A stretch of DNA of 64,000 bases from Candidatus Nitrotoga sp. SPKER (GCA_003402285.1 QFXG01000028.1:329803-393802); one strand, 5' to 3'; numbered from the stretch's first letter, positions 45,407 through 55,605 are shown. Numbers and translations are program-made. The notes: generated by a model not told the origin, from the sequence alone.

Positions 45407-47485
45407 ATGCAAAATAAAATTCAGCCCATTCTGACTGGCGCGTCGATTCATCCAGAGGCTCTTTACCAGTTGGGATTGAAGGCTTTTAATTCGAATAATT
45501 TCGAAAACGCAGTAAATTATTTTAAGAAGGCAATACAGGCTGACTCACAGCAGCCACATTACTGGCTTGCGTTGGGTTTAGTGTCGCAGGTGCAAGGGAG
45601 GCTTGATGAAGCTGCTGCTAATTTTAGGCAAGCTTTAAAATGTTTTCCCGATTTTCCCCAAGCTTGGAATAATCTAGGAAGCGTACTTAATTTACAGGGA
45701 AAAATTGACGAGGCAACGGTTGCTTTTCTGGAAGCAGTACGGTTAAAACCAGACTACATACTCGCGCACAATAACTTGGGTGGCATATATCAATCACAAG
45801 CAAAAATAAAAGAGGCTGAGGGTTGTTACCGTAAATCCATTGAACTTCAGCCAGATAATATGTATGCCCATTTTGGCTTGGGGCACGCCCTTATCGTGCA
45901 GTGGAAGATGGAAGAGGCCGAAAAAGTATTGCGTCGAGCGCTCGTTCTTGATCCCGGTAATATTCAAGTGCTGAATAGCCTGGCGTATGCTTTAAAGGAA
46001 CAGTGCAAGCATGTCGAAGCGGCAACCTTTTATCAGCGTGCCTTGTTATTAAAACCGAATGGGTTGAAGGCATTCATCGGCGCGTACCTAGCGCTACCTG
46101 CGATTTATTCCAATACCGCAGAATTGTTCGAGGTACGCAAACGTTACACTGAAGGTCTGAAGACTTTACGGGATAACACCGAAAATTTCTTAGAAGCAGA
46201 ACCAAAAGAATTATTGTTAGGATTGAGCTGGGCCAATTTTTATTTGGCTTATCAAGGTCAAGATGACAAATTTTTGCAAGTGGAATATGCACATTTTGTG
46301 GCGGATATTCTTCGGGTTGCAACGCCAGATTTAATGCAGCCCATAAAACCAGATCCCACAGCCAGCCAACGACGTTTGCGCATTGGCTTCTTATCGAGTT
46401 TTATGCGCGATTGCACCGTAGGGTCTTATTTTAAAAGCTGGGTTACTTCTCTTGACAGGGGAATGTTTGAAATTTATTGCTATCACATTGGGCATATAGA
46501 GGATCAGGTAACGCAAGAGTTTGCCCATGCGTCTGACCGCTATCAACATCTTGCTGGTGACGTTGATCATGTTGGCAGACAGGTCAAGAAAGATCAGCTG
46601 GATATTTTGGTTTATCCGGAAATTGGTATGGATCAAGGAGTATTGATATTGGCAGCCATGCGCTTGGCGCCTATGCAGTGTGCAGCTTGGGGACATCCGG
46701 TAACCACGGGTCATACCAATATAGATTATTTTTTGTCCAGTAAATTAATGGAGCCAGAAAATGCGCAGGCTCACTATAGCGAGCAATTGATATTGCTGGA
46801 GGGAATCGGAACTTATTATTCAAAACCGGCACTTCCTTCTTCAGCTAGACGCTCGGACTTTTCATTGCCTGAAGAGCGTATTCTTTATCTTTGCCCGCAA
46901 TCGCTCTATAAAATTCATCCCGATAATGACAGGCTGATGTTGGAAATCCTGGCACGAAATAAAAATGCTGTGCTGGTATTTTTTCAGGCCACTGATATTT
47001 CAATTACCCGTACTTTTATGAAGCGGCTTGCAAATGTATTGGATGAAAGTGGAATTGAGAAAAGTGGTCAAATTAAAATTTTGCCACGTATGGCCCATGA
47101 AAATTATTTGCGTGTCAATATGCTATGCGACGTCATGCTTGATACCCTGCATTGGTCCGGTGGTAATACCACGCTGGATGCGCTGGCCTGTGGTTTACCG
47201 GTGGTAACGATGCCAGGCGAGTTCATGCGTGGACGACAAAGCTACGGCATGTTGAAGTGTATGGGCTTGAATGAATTGATTGCACACGATCACAAAGATT
47301 ATGTTGAGATAGCTATCAGACTCGGCACCGATAGGGATTGGCATGAGCAAGTTGTGCAGCAAATAAACACTCGTAGCGGCGCCATCTTTGCAGTGGAGAC
47401 GCCATTACGTCAGATGGAGCAATTTTTTGCGACAGCATGCAATACACGACCACTCATATCAGCTACTGATAACAATTGTAATTAA
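45407..47485 (+). CDS. TPR-GT41 protein, O-GlcNAc-transferase-like (type A)
   Basis: 692 aa. Residues about 10-235 form six to seven tetratricopeptide repeats (for example AWNNLGSVLNLQGKIDEAT, AHNNLGGIYQSQAKIKEAE), an acceptor-binding superhelix. Residues about 320-680 are a SPINDLY/OGT-type catalytic region: RIGFLSSFMRDCTVGSYF, LAPMQCAAWGHPVTTGHTN, the UDP-phosphate-contact lysine region QSLYKIHPDN and DTLHWSGGNTTLDALACGLP. At the position of the conserved His of the NHPTSH-type motif there is Cys336. It is the first of four genes with spacers of 6, 15 and 31 bases. It probably glycosylates cytoplasmic proteins before export; the sugar is unproven. Confidence 0.85.
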   Translation: MQNKIQPILTGASIHPEALYQLGLKAFNSNNFENAVNYFKKAIQADSQQPHYWLALGLVSQVQGRLDEAAANFRQALKCFPDFPQAWNNLGSVLNLQGKIDEATVAFLEAVRLKPDYILAHNNLGGIYQSQAKIKEAEGCYRKSIELQPDNMYAHFGLGHALIVQWKMEEAEKVLRRALVLDPGNIQVLNSLAYALKEQCKHVEAATFYQRALLLKPNGLKAFIGAYLALPAIYSNTAELFEVRKRYTEGLKTLRDNTENFLEAEPKELLLGLSWANFYLAYQGQDDKFLQVEYAHFVADILRVATPDLMQPIKPDPTASQRRLRIGFLSSFMRDCTVGSYFKSWVTSLDRGMFEIYCYHIGHIEDQVTQEFAHASDRYQHLAGDVDHVGRQVKKDQLDILVYPEIGMDQGVLILAAMRLAPMQCAAWGHPVTTGHTNIDYFLSSKLMEPENAQAHYSEQLILLEGIGTYYSKPALPSSARRSDFSLPEERILYLCPQSLYKIHPDNDRLMLEILARNKNAVLVFFQATDISITRTFMKRLANVLDESGIEKSGQIKILPRMAHENYLRVNMLCDVMLDTLHWSGGNTTLDALACGLPVVTMPGEFMRGRQSYGMLKCMGLNELIAHDHKDYVEIAIRLGTDRDWHEQVVQQINTRSGAIFAVETPLRQMEQFFATACNTRPLISATDNNCN

Positions 47486-47491
47486 TCATTC

Positions 47492-50400
47492 ATGAATAAT
47501 CCCGGTAATTTGTTTCAACAGGCAGTGCAGCATCATCAAGCAGGACGGCTAGTGGACGCCATGATGGTCTATCGACAAGTTCTGGTGTTGCAGCCCAGGC
47601 ACCCACAATGTCATTACAATTTGGCATTGGCGCTGCAATTTCTGAATCAAATCGATGCGGCAATTGTCAGCTATCAGCGCGCCATTGAAATCAATCCCGG
47701 TTTTGCCGAGGCACACAACAATCTGGGCAATATCTTTCAAAATCTGGAGCGTCTGGAGGATGCTCGGCAATCCTACAGCCGTGCCTTGGCAAGTAATTCC
47801 AGATTGCCACAGGCGCAATTCAATTTAGGCTTGATACTTAAAAAACAAAAACGGTTCAGTTTGGCGGTGGAGCATTTCCAAGCAGCGATAGATATTGCGC
47901 CAAACTATGCGGAAGCTTATGACAATCTTTGTACACTACTAAAGCTCCTCGATCGCACCGAGGAATGGCTGGATGCATTCAGGAAATATGAGCGCCTGGA
48001 TAACAAAACAGATTGGTTTTTTGTTGCCGGACTTTCTGCTTGCCGCTACCTGGGTGATTTCACTCGCGAACAAAATTATTTGCAAGCCCTGTCTTTACAC
48101 TCACTCACAGATGGCGACATAGGGGTGCTCGATAATATTTTAGGGGTGGCGCAGTACTTTGATCTGCCACAAGCGCAGTTGCTGCGTCTGTACCATGCCT
48201 ACAATCAGGCAGTGAAACGTCAACATTTTTCCGAATTCCCGTTGGTTTCTCCCTACCGGATGCAGCGCACAAAATTGCGCATTGGCTATTTGTCGGCAGA
48301 TTTTCGCGTACATGTGATGGGCAAGCTGATGTATGAAGTGTTGGTGCGCCATGATCGCAGCCAGTTTGAATTGCACCTGTATTCCCTGGCGAGCCAGACA
48401 GATGCACTCACCACGCAATTTTCCACGATCAGTGATAAATTCGTTGACCTGCATACCTTGTCCGCGCGGCAAGCCGCCAAGATGATCGCCGAAGACGACC
48501 TCGACATACTGATCGACCTGTGCAATCACACCGCTTATTCCAATGCGTTGATCCTCGCCTACAAACCAGCACGAGTGTTGATCACGCACCTCGGTGCCCA
48601 CGGTGGCCTGGGCTTGGATACGGTTGATTACAAATTGACCGATCATTATGCAGACGTGCCGGAAAATGCGGCATATTTGATCGAAAAGCTGTTGCCGATG
48701 GAAGGCTGTCTTTTCCCCTTCCACCATGTTGAACCCGCTTCGAATGTTCAATTAAGCCGGGCGGAATTAGGTATTGCCGAAAATGCAGTGGTATTGGGCG
48801 TATTCGCTAACATAATGAAGTTTAGCCCGCGTTGTCTGCTTGCCTGGGCAGCCATCTTGACGAAAAACGAAAATGCCGTGCTGGCATTTTCGCCCCTGAA
48901 AGAAAATGAAAAAGCCAGCTATTTACGACAAATTGCAGCGACTGGAATCGATCCGGTGCGAGTGAGGTTCATCCCTGCGGCAAAGGATGAGCAATTTAAT
49001 CGCGCACGTTATGCGTTGCTGGATATGGCTCTTGATACGTTCCCTTACAGCGGGGGTGATACGACGCTGGCAGCGCTGGATATGGGCGTGCCGGTGGTTA
49101 CATTGTGTGGGCAGCGTCATAGCGAACGCACGTCTTACAGTATTTTGATGAATCTCGGCGTGCCTGAAACAATCGCTCACAGCGAAGCCGAATATATCGA
49201 GCTCGCTTGCCGTTTGGGGAGTGACGCTGGCTGGCACGGCGCTGTGGTAGAACAGATCCGGCGTGGTCTCGTTGATTCGCCGCTGGTTGACATGGATGCT
49301 TATACCCGGCATCTGGAAGACGCTTATCGCCATGCTATCGCCCAGTGCCCCCTGAAAGATTCAGTCGCAAACGACGATAATAAAGCGTTGTTCCAGAAAG
49401 CGGTGCGACAACACCAGGCTAACAATTTGATGGAAGCCGCAGATCATTACCGGCAGGTGCTATTGCATGAGCCTGATCATGCCGCCGCCCTCTATTTATA
49501 CGGTGTACTACTGGAACAAACCGACCAGGAAGACGATGCTATTGTGCAACTTCAACGTGCAATTACGGTTAGCCCAAGCTATCTTGATGCGCATCTGGCA
49601 CTTGGCAACCTTTATTTGAAGCAGGGGCAGGTGGAGGATGCGGTCGCTGGCTTTAACAAGGCGCTGCAAGTCAAACCCAGCCATTTTGCAGCGCTGAACG
49701 GGCTGGGCCGTGCCCTGACCGGGGCTGGTCATCTGCCGCAAGCCGTCACTACCTTGCAGCAGGCGATTCAAAATCAGCCACAGGAGTCGGCTGCGTATTT
49801 CAATCTTGGCGTGGCATATCAAAAACAAGGCATGACAGACGCGGCAATGGCCACTTATCACCGTGCCTTGGCGCTGGAGCCAAACAATACCGAGGCATTA
49901 TTCAACCTGGGCGTACTGTTCCAGCAACAAGGCATGCCCGAACGCGCTGCTGCCCGCTATCAAGAAATCCTGGGTATTCAGCCGGATCATGCACCGGCCT
50001 ATTACCATCTGGGCGATGTATTGTTCGATGCCGGCAAAATCAATTCGTGGCTGGAAAATTTTAAACAGTTCCGATTGCATGCGCCGCCCTCTGTCATGCT
50101 CGCGGTATATGGCCTGCAAGCCTGCCAATATCTGGGTGAGGTCGAACAGCAACAGGCGTATCTGGATGAGTTGCTGAACGATAAATATGCGTTAACCAAT
50201 GTTGCGGATGCACTCGACCGGCTGGAGGAAATGCTGTTTTTACTTTTGTCTTTTGATTTTCCTCCAGAGCGTCTGTTTGTCCTGTATCAGCGCTACAATA
50301 AGCTGAGCAAGCGGGTTTATACCACCCCATTGTCGCTGCCCGCGCGCGCCGGCGGCGGTAAGATCCGGCTTGGCTATTTGTCAGCCGATCTGCGCGATCA

Positions 50401-51457
50401 CGTGATGGGAAGAATGATATATCAGGCCATTTCCCGTCATGATACCGGGCAATTCGAAGTGTACTGCTATTCACTGTCATCGCAGCAAGATGCGTGGACC
50501 GAGCGCTTCCGTGCCTGCTGCCATCGGTTTGTTGGCATCGCAAATCTCGACGCGTTCAGTGCGGCGAATCGTATTGCCGAGGACAGCCTGGATATTCTGG
50601 TGGATCTGTCCACCCACACCAAGGGTAGTTTGCCAGCGATTCTGGCGTACAAGCCAGCGCGTCTGCAGATCACCCATATTGCCAGCGCCGGGGCAGTGGG
50701 GCTGGAAAACATCGATTTCAAGCTGACTGATCATTACGCTGACACGACAGCGAACCAGGCGTACTTACTGGAGCGCCTGTTGCCGATGCAGGGCTGTGTA
50801 TTTCCTTATCGCCACATTGCGCCAGCTAGCCAGCACAACTATCAGCGCAAAAAACTGGGCATAGGAAAGCACGCTATTGTGCTGGGTGCTTTCGTCAGCT
50901 TGATTAAATTAAGTCCGCGCTGTCTCGCGTTGTGGCGCCGGGTGTTGGAAGAGCTGCCGAGCGCGATTCTCGCGTTCTCACCGCCCAATATTGAAGCTAA
51001 AGCCAGCTACCTGCAACGACTCAAGGCGGCTGATATAGCAGCAACTCGTGTTGTCTTTATCCCGCCCGGTAAAGATGACGCTCACAATCAGGCGCGCTAT
51101 ACCCTGGTTGACATGGTACTGGATACATTGCCGTATGGCGGAGTCAATGGCACGCTGGAAGCGCTCGACATGGGCGTGCCGGTGGTCACGCTGTGCGGGG
51201 AACGGCATGGCGAACGCACCGGCTTCAGCATTCTGACGAATCTCGGCGTAACGACAACAATTGCCAGCAACGAACAGGAGTTTATCGACATCGCCAAGCG
51301 CCTTGCTAATGATCAAGCGTTCTACGCCAGCGTTACGGATGCCATCCGGCGGGGTTTGACCGATTCACCGCTAGTCAACATGGATGATCATGTGCGCCAT
51401 TTGGAAGACGCCTATCGACAGGCGTTATTGCAAAAAGGCATCGTTATATCACGATGA
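47492..51457 (+). CDS. Double TPR-GT41 fusion protein (two type B O-GlcNAc-transferase-like modules in tandem)
   Basis: 1321 aa formed by two complete copies of the same architecture. Copy 1: TPRs about residues 1-150, GT41 region about 260-615 (RIGYLSADFRVHVMGKLMYE, His274). Copy 2: TPRs about 630-830, GT41 region about 955-1315 (RLGYLSADLRDHVMGRMIYQ, His970). Both keep the UDP-site lysine (FANIMKFSPRCLLAW and FVSLIKLSPRCLALW) and YKPAR followed by GLDTVDYKLTDHYAD or GLENIDFKLTDHYAD. Each copy ends in nearly the same way (DAYRHA, DAYRQA), which points to tandem gene duplication followed by loss of the intervening stop. The frame is uninterrupted, so this is a real fusion. Both catalytic copies look intact. 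Confidence 0.88.
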   Translation: MNNPGNLFQQAVQHHQAGRLVDAMMVYRQVLVLQPRHPQCHYNLALALQFLNQIDAAIVSYQRAIEINPGFAEAHNNLGNIFQNLERLEDARQSYSRALASNSRLPQAQFNLGLILKKQKRFSLAVEHFQAAIDIAPNYAEAYDNLCTLLKLLDRTEEWLDAFRKYERLDNKTDWFFVAGLSACRYLGDFTREQNYLQALSLHSLTDGDIGVLDNILGVAQYFDLPQAQLLRLYHAYNQAVKRQHFSEFPLVSPYRMQRTKLRIGYLSADFRVHVMGKLMYEVLVRHDRSQFELHLYSLASQTDALTTQFSTISDKFVDLHTLSARQAAKMIAEDDLDILIDLCNHTAYSNALILAYKPARVLITHLGAHGGLGLDTVDYKLTDHYADVPENAAYLIEKLLPMEGCLFPFHHVEPASNVQLSRAELGIAENAVVLGVFANIMKFSPRCLLAWAAILTKNENAVLAFSPLKENEKASYLRQIAATGIDPVRVRFIPAAKDEQFNRARYALLDMALDTFPYSGGDTTLAALDMGVPVVTLCGQRHSERTSYSILMNLGVPETIAHSEAEYIELACRLGSDAGWHGAVVEQIRRGLVDSPLVDMDAYTRHLEDAYRHAIAQCPLKDSVANDDNKALFQKAVRQHQANNLMEAADHYRQVLLHEPDHAAALYLYGVLLEQTDQEDDAIVQLQRAITVSPSYLDAHLALGNLYLKQGQVEDAVAGFNKALQVKPSHFAALNGLGRALTGAGHLPQAVTTLQQAIQNQPQESAAYFNLGVAYQKQGMTDAAMATYHRALALEPNNTEALFNLGVLFQQQGMPERAAARYQEILGIQPDHAPAYYHLGDVLFDAGKINSWLENFKQFRLHAPPSVMLAVYGLQACQYLGEVEQQQAYLDELLNDKYALTNVADALDRLEEMLFLLLSFDFPPERLFVLYQRYNKLSKRVYTTPLSLPARAGGGKIRLGYLSADLRDHVMGRMIYQAISRHDTGQFEVYCYSLSSQQDAWTERFRACCHRFVGIANLDAFSAANRIAEDSLDILVDLSTHTKGSLPAILAYKPARLQITHIASAGAVGLENIDFKLTDHYADTTANQAYLLERLLPMQGCVFPYRHIAPASQHNYQRKKLGIGKHAIVLGAFVSLIKLSPRCLALWRRVLEELPSAILAFSPPNIEAKASYLQRLKAADIAATRVVFIPPGKDDAHNQARYTLVDMVLDTLPYGGVNGTLEALDMGVPVVTLCGERHGERTGFSILTNLGVTTTIASNEQEFIDIAKRLANDQAFYASVTDAIRRGLTDSPLVNMDDHVRHLEDAYRQALLQKGIVISR

Positions 51458-51472
51458 ATATTCTGTGCAGCC

Positions 51473-53629
51473 ATGACTGATAGCGCCGATTTACTTAATC
51501 TGGCCGAGGCGCTGCAGCAAGCTGCCGCACTGGCCAGAAAAACTGGTAATTTGGAGCAGGCTCTGGCCTATCTTGATCAAGCCATCGCCCTCAGCCCACA
51601 AGAGTCGCGTTATCATTTTTTGCGCGGACTCACGCTGGAAGATCTGCACCGGCCAGACGAGGCTATTGCTAGCCTGCAAAATGCAATTCGCGTAAAGCCA
51701 GACTATGCCGAGGCCTGCAACAATATCGGCATTATCCTGCATGACCAAAAACGTTTCGCGCAAGCCGCTGCAAATTTCCGCGATGCCATCCATTACAAGC
51801 CGGATTATCCCGAGGCTTATAACAACCTGGGCACCTCGCTTCGAGCGCTGGGTGATCTCGCTGGCGCTCAGCAGCAGTTTGCACAGGCCGTTCTGTTAAA
51901 ACCGGATTACGCGCTGGCCCATTACAATCAGGGCATCACTCACCTGGATATGGGGCAGCTCAATTTGGCGGAAACCAGTTTCAGACATGCGCTGCGCTTG
52001 AAACCGGATCACGTTCAGGCCTGCAACTATCTCGGGTCTGTTCAGCACCAACTGGGCAAGCTTGATGAGGCGGAAGCCAGTTTTACCCATGCCGCGCAAA
52101 TGAAGCCGGGCAAGAATGGCGCGGAACTCAACAAACTTGCCCGTGTGTTCTGGGAGCAAGGCCGCATCGAACAAACGCTTGCTGCCTATCGGCAAGCGCA
52201 AATGCTGAATCCGCATGAACTGAAATCGGCTCTTGGTGCCTTGCTGTCGTTGCCCGCCGTATATCGCAATCAGATTGATTTACTGGAAGCACGTCAGCGA
52301 TTCGCTAACGGCCTGAAAATCCTGCACGCAAATATTCCGAATTTTATTTCTCACAACCAGCCCGAAAAATTATTGGACGAACTGCGTTGGAGCAATTTTT
52401 ATTTGGCCTACCAAGGTCTGGATGATAAGAGTTTGCAAACAGACTATGCGCAATTCATCGCCGCCATGCTGGAGAAAATCGCGCCGCAATTCATGCATCC
52501 GCGCGTGAAAAAAGACACAGCGGGGCGCCGCTTGCGCATCGGTTATTTATCCAGTTTTTTCAGAAATTGCACGGTCGGGATGTATTTCCGCAGTTGGATC
52601 ACAAGACTCGATCGTGAGCAATTTGAAATTTTTGTCTATCATACCCGTTCGGAAACAGACCCAGTCACCCAGGAAATTATCGACGCTTGCGACCATTTTC
52701 GCCATCTTGTCGCGGGTATTATTTCGTCTGGTAGCATTGCCAATACTGTGTTGGCGGATGATCTGGATGTCCTGGTTTACCCGGAGCTCGGTATGGATAA
52801 CACCAGTTTCCTGCTGGCTGCCATGCGACTGGCACCGGTGCAATGTGCCGGCTGGGGACACCCTGTGACGAGTGGCCATAAAAATATCGATTACTATTTT
52901 TCCAGCGCCGCAATGGAGCCAGATAACGCCAAGCTTCATTATTCAGAAAAATTGATATTGATTGAGGGTCTTGGCACTTATTACAGCAAGCCTGCGCTAC
53001 CTACACCCGCACGTCGCGCTGACTTTGCGTTACCAGAAGGCAAAACGCTGTATTTATGTCCGCAATCATTATTCAAAATCCACCCAGACAATGATGCCTT
53101 GCTGGCGAACATTCTTGAGCGCGACCCGGATGGCGTCATCGTGATGTTTGCCGGTCGTCACCCCAATATCACCAACACCTTTTTTTCACGGTTAGTGCAG
53201 GCCCTGAGCGCGCGCGGCCTGGAGTCGCAAGGACGCGGTATTATTCTGCCTTCAATGGCACATGATGATTATTTACGCGTCAATATGTTGTGTGATGTGA
53301 TGCTCGATACCCTGCATTGGTCTGGCGGCAACACAACCCTGGATGCGCTCGCCTGCGGCTTACCCGTTGTAACTTTGCCGGGAGAATTCATGCGCGGTCG
53401 GCAGAGCTATGGAATGTTGAAATGTATGGGGCTGGATGAACTTATAGCTAAAGACCAGGATGACTATATCGAGATAGCCATCAAGATTGCCACAGACAGT
53501 AAATGGTGCCAGCAAGTTGTGCAACGCATCATTACCAGTAGCAATAGCATTTTCAATATGGGAAAGTCATTACGTCAAATGGAATCGTTTTATCATTCTG
53601 TATTCAACGTGCCATGCGACGGCCAGTAG
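51473..53629 (+). CDS. TPR-GT41 protein, O-GlcNAc-transferase-like (type A, second copy)
   Basis: 718 aa, a close paralogue of the product of 45407-47485, with seven or more TPRs (residues about 5-260) and a GT41 region (about 350-705). Shared hallmarks: RIGYLSSFFRNCTVGMYFRS with Cys366 replacing the usual His, LAPVQCAGWGHPVTSGHKN, QSLFKIHPDND and the UDP-contact segment DTLHWSGGNTTLDALACGLP. With the preceding gene it gives the order A, B-B, A. Its GC content is clearly higher than that of the origin genes. Confidence 0.86.
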   Translation: MTDSADLLNLAEALQQAAALARKTGNLEQALAYLDQAIALSPQESRYHFLRGLTLEDLHRPDEAIASLQNAIRVKPDYAEACNNIGIILHDQKRFAQAAANFRDAIHYKPDYPEAYNNLGTSLRALGDLAGAQQQFAQAVLLKPDYALAHYNQGITHLDMGQLNLAETSFRHALRLKPDHVQACNYLGSVQHQLGKLDEAEASFTHAAQMKPGKNGAELNKLARVFWEQGRIEQTLAAYRQAQMLNPHELKSALGALLSLPAVYRNQIDLLEARQRFANGLKILHANIPNFISHNQPEKLLDELRWSNFYLAYQGLDDKSLQTDYAQFIAAMLEKIAPQFMHPRVKKDTAGRRLRIGYLSSFFRNCTVGMYFRSWITRLDREQFEIFVYHTRSETDPVTQEIIDACDHFRHLVAGIISSGSIANTVLADDLDVLVYPELGMDNTSFLLAAMRLAPVQCAGWGHPVTSGHKNIDYYFSSAAMEPDNAKLHYSEKLILIEGLGTYYSKPALPTPARRADFALPEGKTLYLCPQSLFKIHPDNDALLANILERDPDGVIVMFAGRHPNITNTFFSRLVQALSARGLESQGRGIILPSMAHDDYLRVNMLCDVMLDTLHWSGGNTTLDALACGLPVVTLPGEFMRGRQSYGMLKCMGLDELIAKDQDDYIEIAIKIATDSKWCQQVVQRIITSSNSIFNMGKSLRQMESFYHSVFNVPCDGQ

Positions 53630-53660
53630 TCATGTCTCCGCTGATAGGAGGCAAAATAAT

Positions 53661-54425
53661 ATGATTTCAATCATTATTTGCAGCATCAATCCGGAAAAAT
53701 TTGCCTTCGTCTCAAAAAATTACACGGAGCTGTTGGAAGGTGTGCCATTTGAGATAATCGGCATCCACGACGCGCAGTCACTGTGCGAAGGCTATAATCG
53801 TGGCATCAATCAAAGCCGAGGCGACATCCTGATTTTTTGCCATGATGACATCGAAATAATCTCTCCCGATTTTTATCCTCTTTTATGCCAATATCTTCAA
53901 GTCTATGACGTGGTCGGCTGCGCTGGCACAAATCATTTAGTCGCCAGCAATTGGGGATTCGCGGGAGATCCCTACCTGCACGGCACTGTGGCTTACCCGG
54001 TGACAGCTGATGTATGGCCTGGCAATCGCTTCGACTTGTCGGTGTGGGGCAAAGTAAATTCGGTGGTCGTTGAGGGGATTCAAGCTTTGGACGGGTTTTT
54101 CTTTGCCGTGAATCGGCGGGTGATCCATGAAGTACGCTTCGATGAACAAAATTTTGATGGCTTCCATATCTATGACATCGACTTTACCTTCGCTGCCTAT
54201 TTGGCCGGATTCAAATTGGCAGTCTGTAAGGATATTTTAATAGCCCATCAATCGCGCGGAAATTATTGTGAGAAGTACGCTGTATTTAGTGCAAAGTTTA
54301 TGGAAAAATATAAAGACCGCCTGCCCGTTGAAGAATGTAATAACCGCCAGGTAGCATTAGCGAAGAACCTTGATCGGGCGCAAATGCTACACATCCGTGA
54401 TAGTTTTCGAGTCGCTCGAAACTGA
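53661..54425 (+). CDS. GT2-family glycosyltransferase
   Basis: 254 aa, GT-A-fold glycosyltransferase. Visible: SIIICSINPEKFAFV at the N-terminus, GYNRGINQSRGDILIFCHDD with a DD motif in the metal and nucleotide-sugar position, and FDGFHIYDIDFTFAAYLAG, the acceptor and catalytic-base region. The ATG at 53661 has an AGGAGG ribosome-binding site; a longer in-frame extension back into the previous gene is not real. It is the last gene of the GT41 operon and may extend or initiate the same glycan. Confidence 0.85.
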   Translation: MISIIICSINPEKFAFVSKNYTELLEGVPFEIIGIHDAQSLCEGYNRGINQSRGDILIFCHDDIEIISPDFYPLLCQYLQVYDVVGCAGTNHLVASNWGFAGDPYLHGTVAYPVTADVWPGNRFDLSVWGKVNSVVVEGIQALDGFFFAVNRRVIHEVRFDEQNFDGFHIYDIDFTFAAYLAGFKLAVCKDILIAHQSRGNYCEKYAVFSAKFMEKYKDRLPVEECNNRQVALAKNLDRAQMLHIRDSFRVARN

Positions 54426-54432
54426 ATCCGCC

Positions 54433-54621
54433 TTATGTACGTTTTAGGCGCCATTTCTTGAGATCATTATTGAGATCGCCAAATTCCGCTTGTCGTTTAC
54501 CCATATTTTTTTGAACGTTACCTTGTGCTTCTAATTTCTTATCTTCAGTAAACTTACCGGCCATTTCTTTGATTTGGCCGATGGATTGATTGATACGACC
54601 CTTAACTTGATCTCTGTTCAT
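54433..54621 (-). CDS. CsbD-family stress protein
   Basis: 62 aa, hydrophilic, with the CsbD-like pattern MNRDQVKGRINQSIGQIKEM followed by GKFTEDKKLEAQGNVQKNMG. These small proteins accumulate under stress in many bacteria; the molecular role is unknown. It converges on the GT2 gene with an eight-base gap. Confidence 0.88.
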   Translation of the reverse strand: MNRDQVKGRINQSIGQIKEMAGKFTEDKKLEAQGNVQKNMGKRQAEFGDLNNDLKKWRLKRT

Positions 54622-55133
54622 AATGTTTTCCTCAACAATGAATTAAATATGAGCCAAACCATGACTCCAACAAAGTCAAATAGTGTCAAAAATTCCATGA
54701 TCAGTCCGTGCACTACCTAACATAAAGTGCACCTTTTGATATTTTCAGAAGCGTATGAGCAGGGGTAGGGCATTTAAATTCATCATAGATGGGAATGAGC
54801 TGAGGATCGTTTAGGTACGTGAATGATTGATGTTGGATTTGTAGAGACAGGCCATCATTTAATCGGTTCGCCTGATGAGCTAGATATATTGTTTTCACCA
54901 GATATTCTACGTATTTCAGAATTTATGCCGAGTGTCTGCGGGTCTATGTCAGGTATTCCGGCGCCAATGCCTGGTGTCTTGATGTTATATGTTCCATATC
55001 GCACAGACCCGATTCTAAATACTTTGTTAATCTTAATTTCAGAGTTATCCAATAATAAAGCCGGATAAAACTCTTAAACGATAGAACCTTATCAATCAAG
55101 CAATTTTTCGCAATTTTATAAATGGAGTTACAA
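54622..55133. other. Gene-free stretch with only doubtful short frames
   Basis: About 510 bases. Frames at 54713-54898 (minus), 54823-55068 (plus) and 54855-55052 (minus) overlap one another, lack ribosome-binding sites and show no recognisable product. The region must contain the promoters of the divergent csbD-like and EF-hand genes. Confidence 0.4.
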
Positions 55134-55565
55134 ATGAATAAATCTTTTAATTACCTTGCTATTACATCATGTTTCGTTTTGAGCACTACGTTGACTCACG
55201 CTAATCCTGATTCATCTCAAGGAAATATGCACGATCAAATGTTCAAAACGATGGATTCCAACGCTGACGGAATGGTTACCCGGGACGAGTTTAATAATTT
55301 TGGCGCAAAGAAATTCAAAGAATTGGATGCCAATAATGATGGTCAAATCACCGGTGAGGAAATAAATGCCGCGCACAAGAAGATGGAGGGTGATGGGAGC
55401 GTAAGAAATAAAATGGATGATAGCGGAAAGTATCCCAAGGGTAAGGAACGTTCTCAATGGGATAATGCTAATTCCAGAAACCAGCCTATGACCGGCGGTC
55501 ATTCCAATAGCTCATGGACTCCTCAAGACTCAGGTGGTGATAAATCTGGCAATGAGTCTCGATAG
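55134..55565 (+). CDS. Secreted EF-hand calcium-binding protein
   Basis: 143 aa with a Sec signal peptide (first 23 residues, ending THA). Two EF-hand loops are visible, DSNADGMVTRDEF and DANNDGQITGEEI, each with Asp/Asn at positions 1, 3 and 5 and Glu at 12, so calcium binding is likely. The last 60 residues are Ser/Asn/Gly-rich and disordered. An ATG 12 bases upstream is in frame, but the GGAG sequence positioned for 55134 favours the shorter form. A terminator follows. Confidence 0.85.
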   Translation: MNKSFNYLAITSCFVLSTTLTHANPDSSQGNMHDQMFKTMDSNADGMVTRDEFNNFGAKKFKELDANNDGQITGEEINAAHKKMEGDGSVRNKMDDSGKYPKGKERSQWDNANSRNQPMTGGHSNSSWTPQDSGGDKSGNESR

Positions 55566-55605
55566 TATCAGTTATACATTGCTGCTGCAGCACAGCAATA
55601 TCTCT

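Noticed and set aside
47492..51457. Possibility that the 1321-aa gene is two genes joined by a sequencing error
   Set aside because: The linker between the copies is open in frame, the second copy has no obvious start or ribosome-binding site of its own, and codon use is continuous.
54713..55068. Three overlapping short frames on both strands between the CsbD-like and EF-hand genes
   Set aside because: They contradict each other, lack ribosome-binding sites and have no recognisable family.
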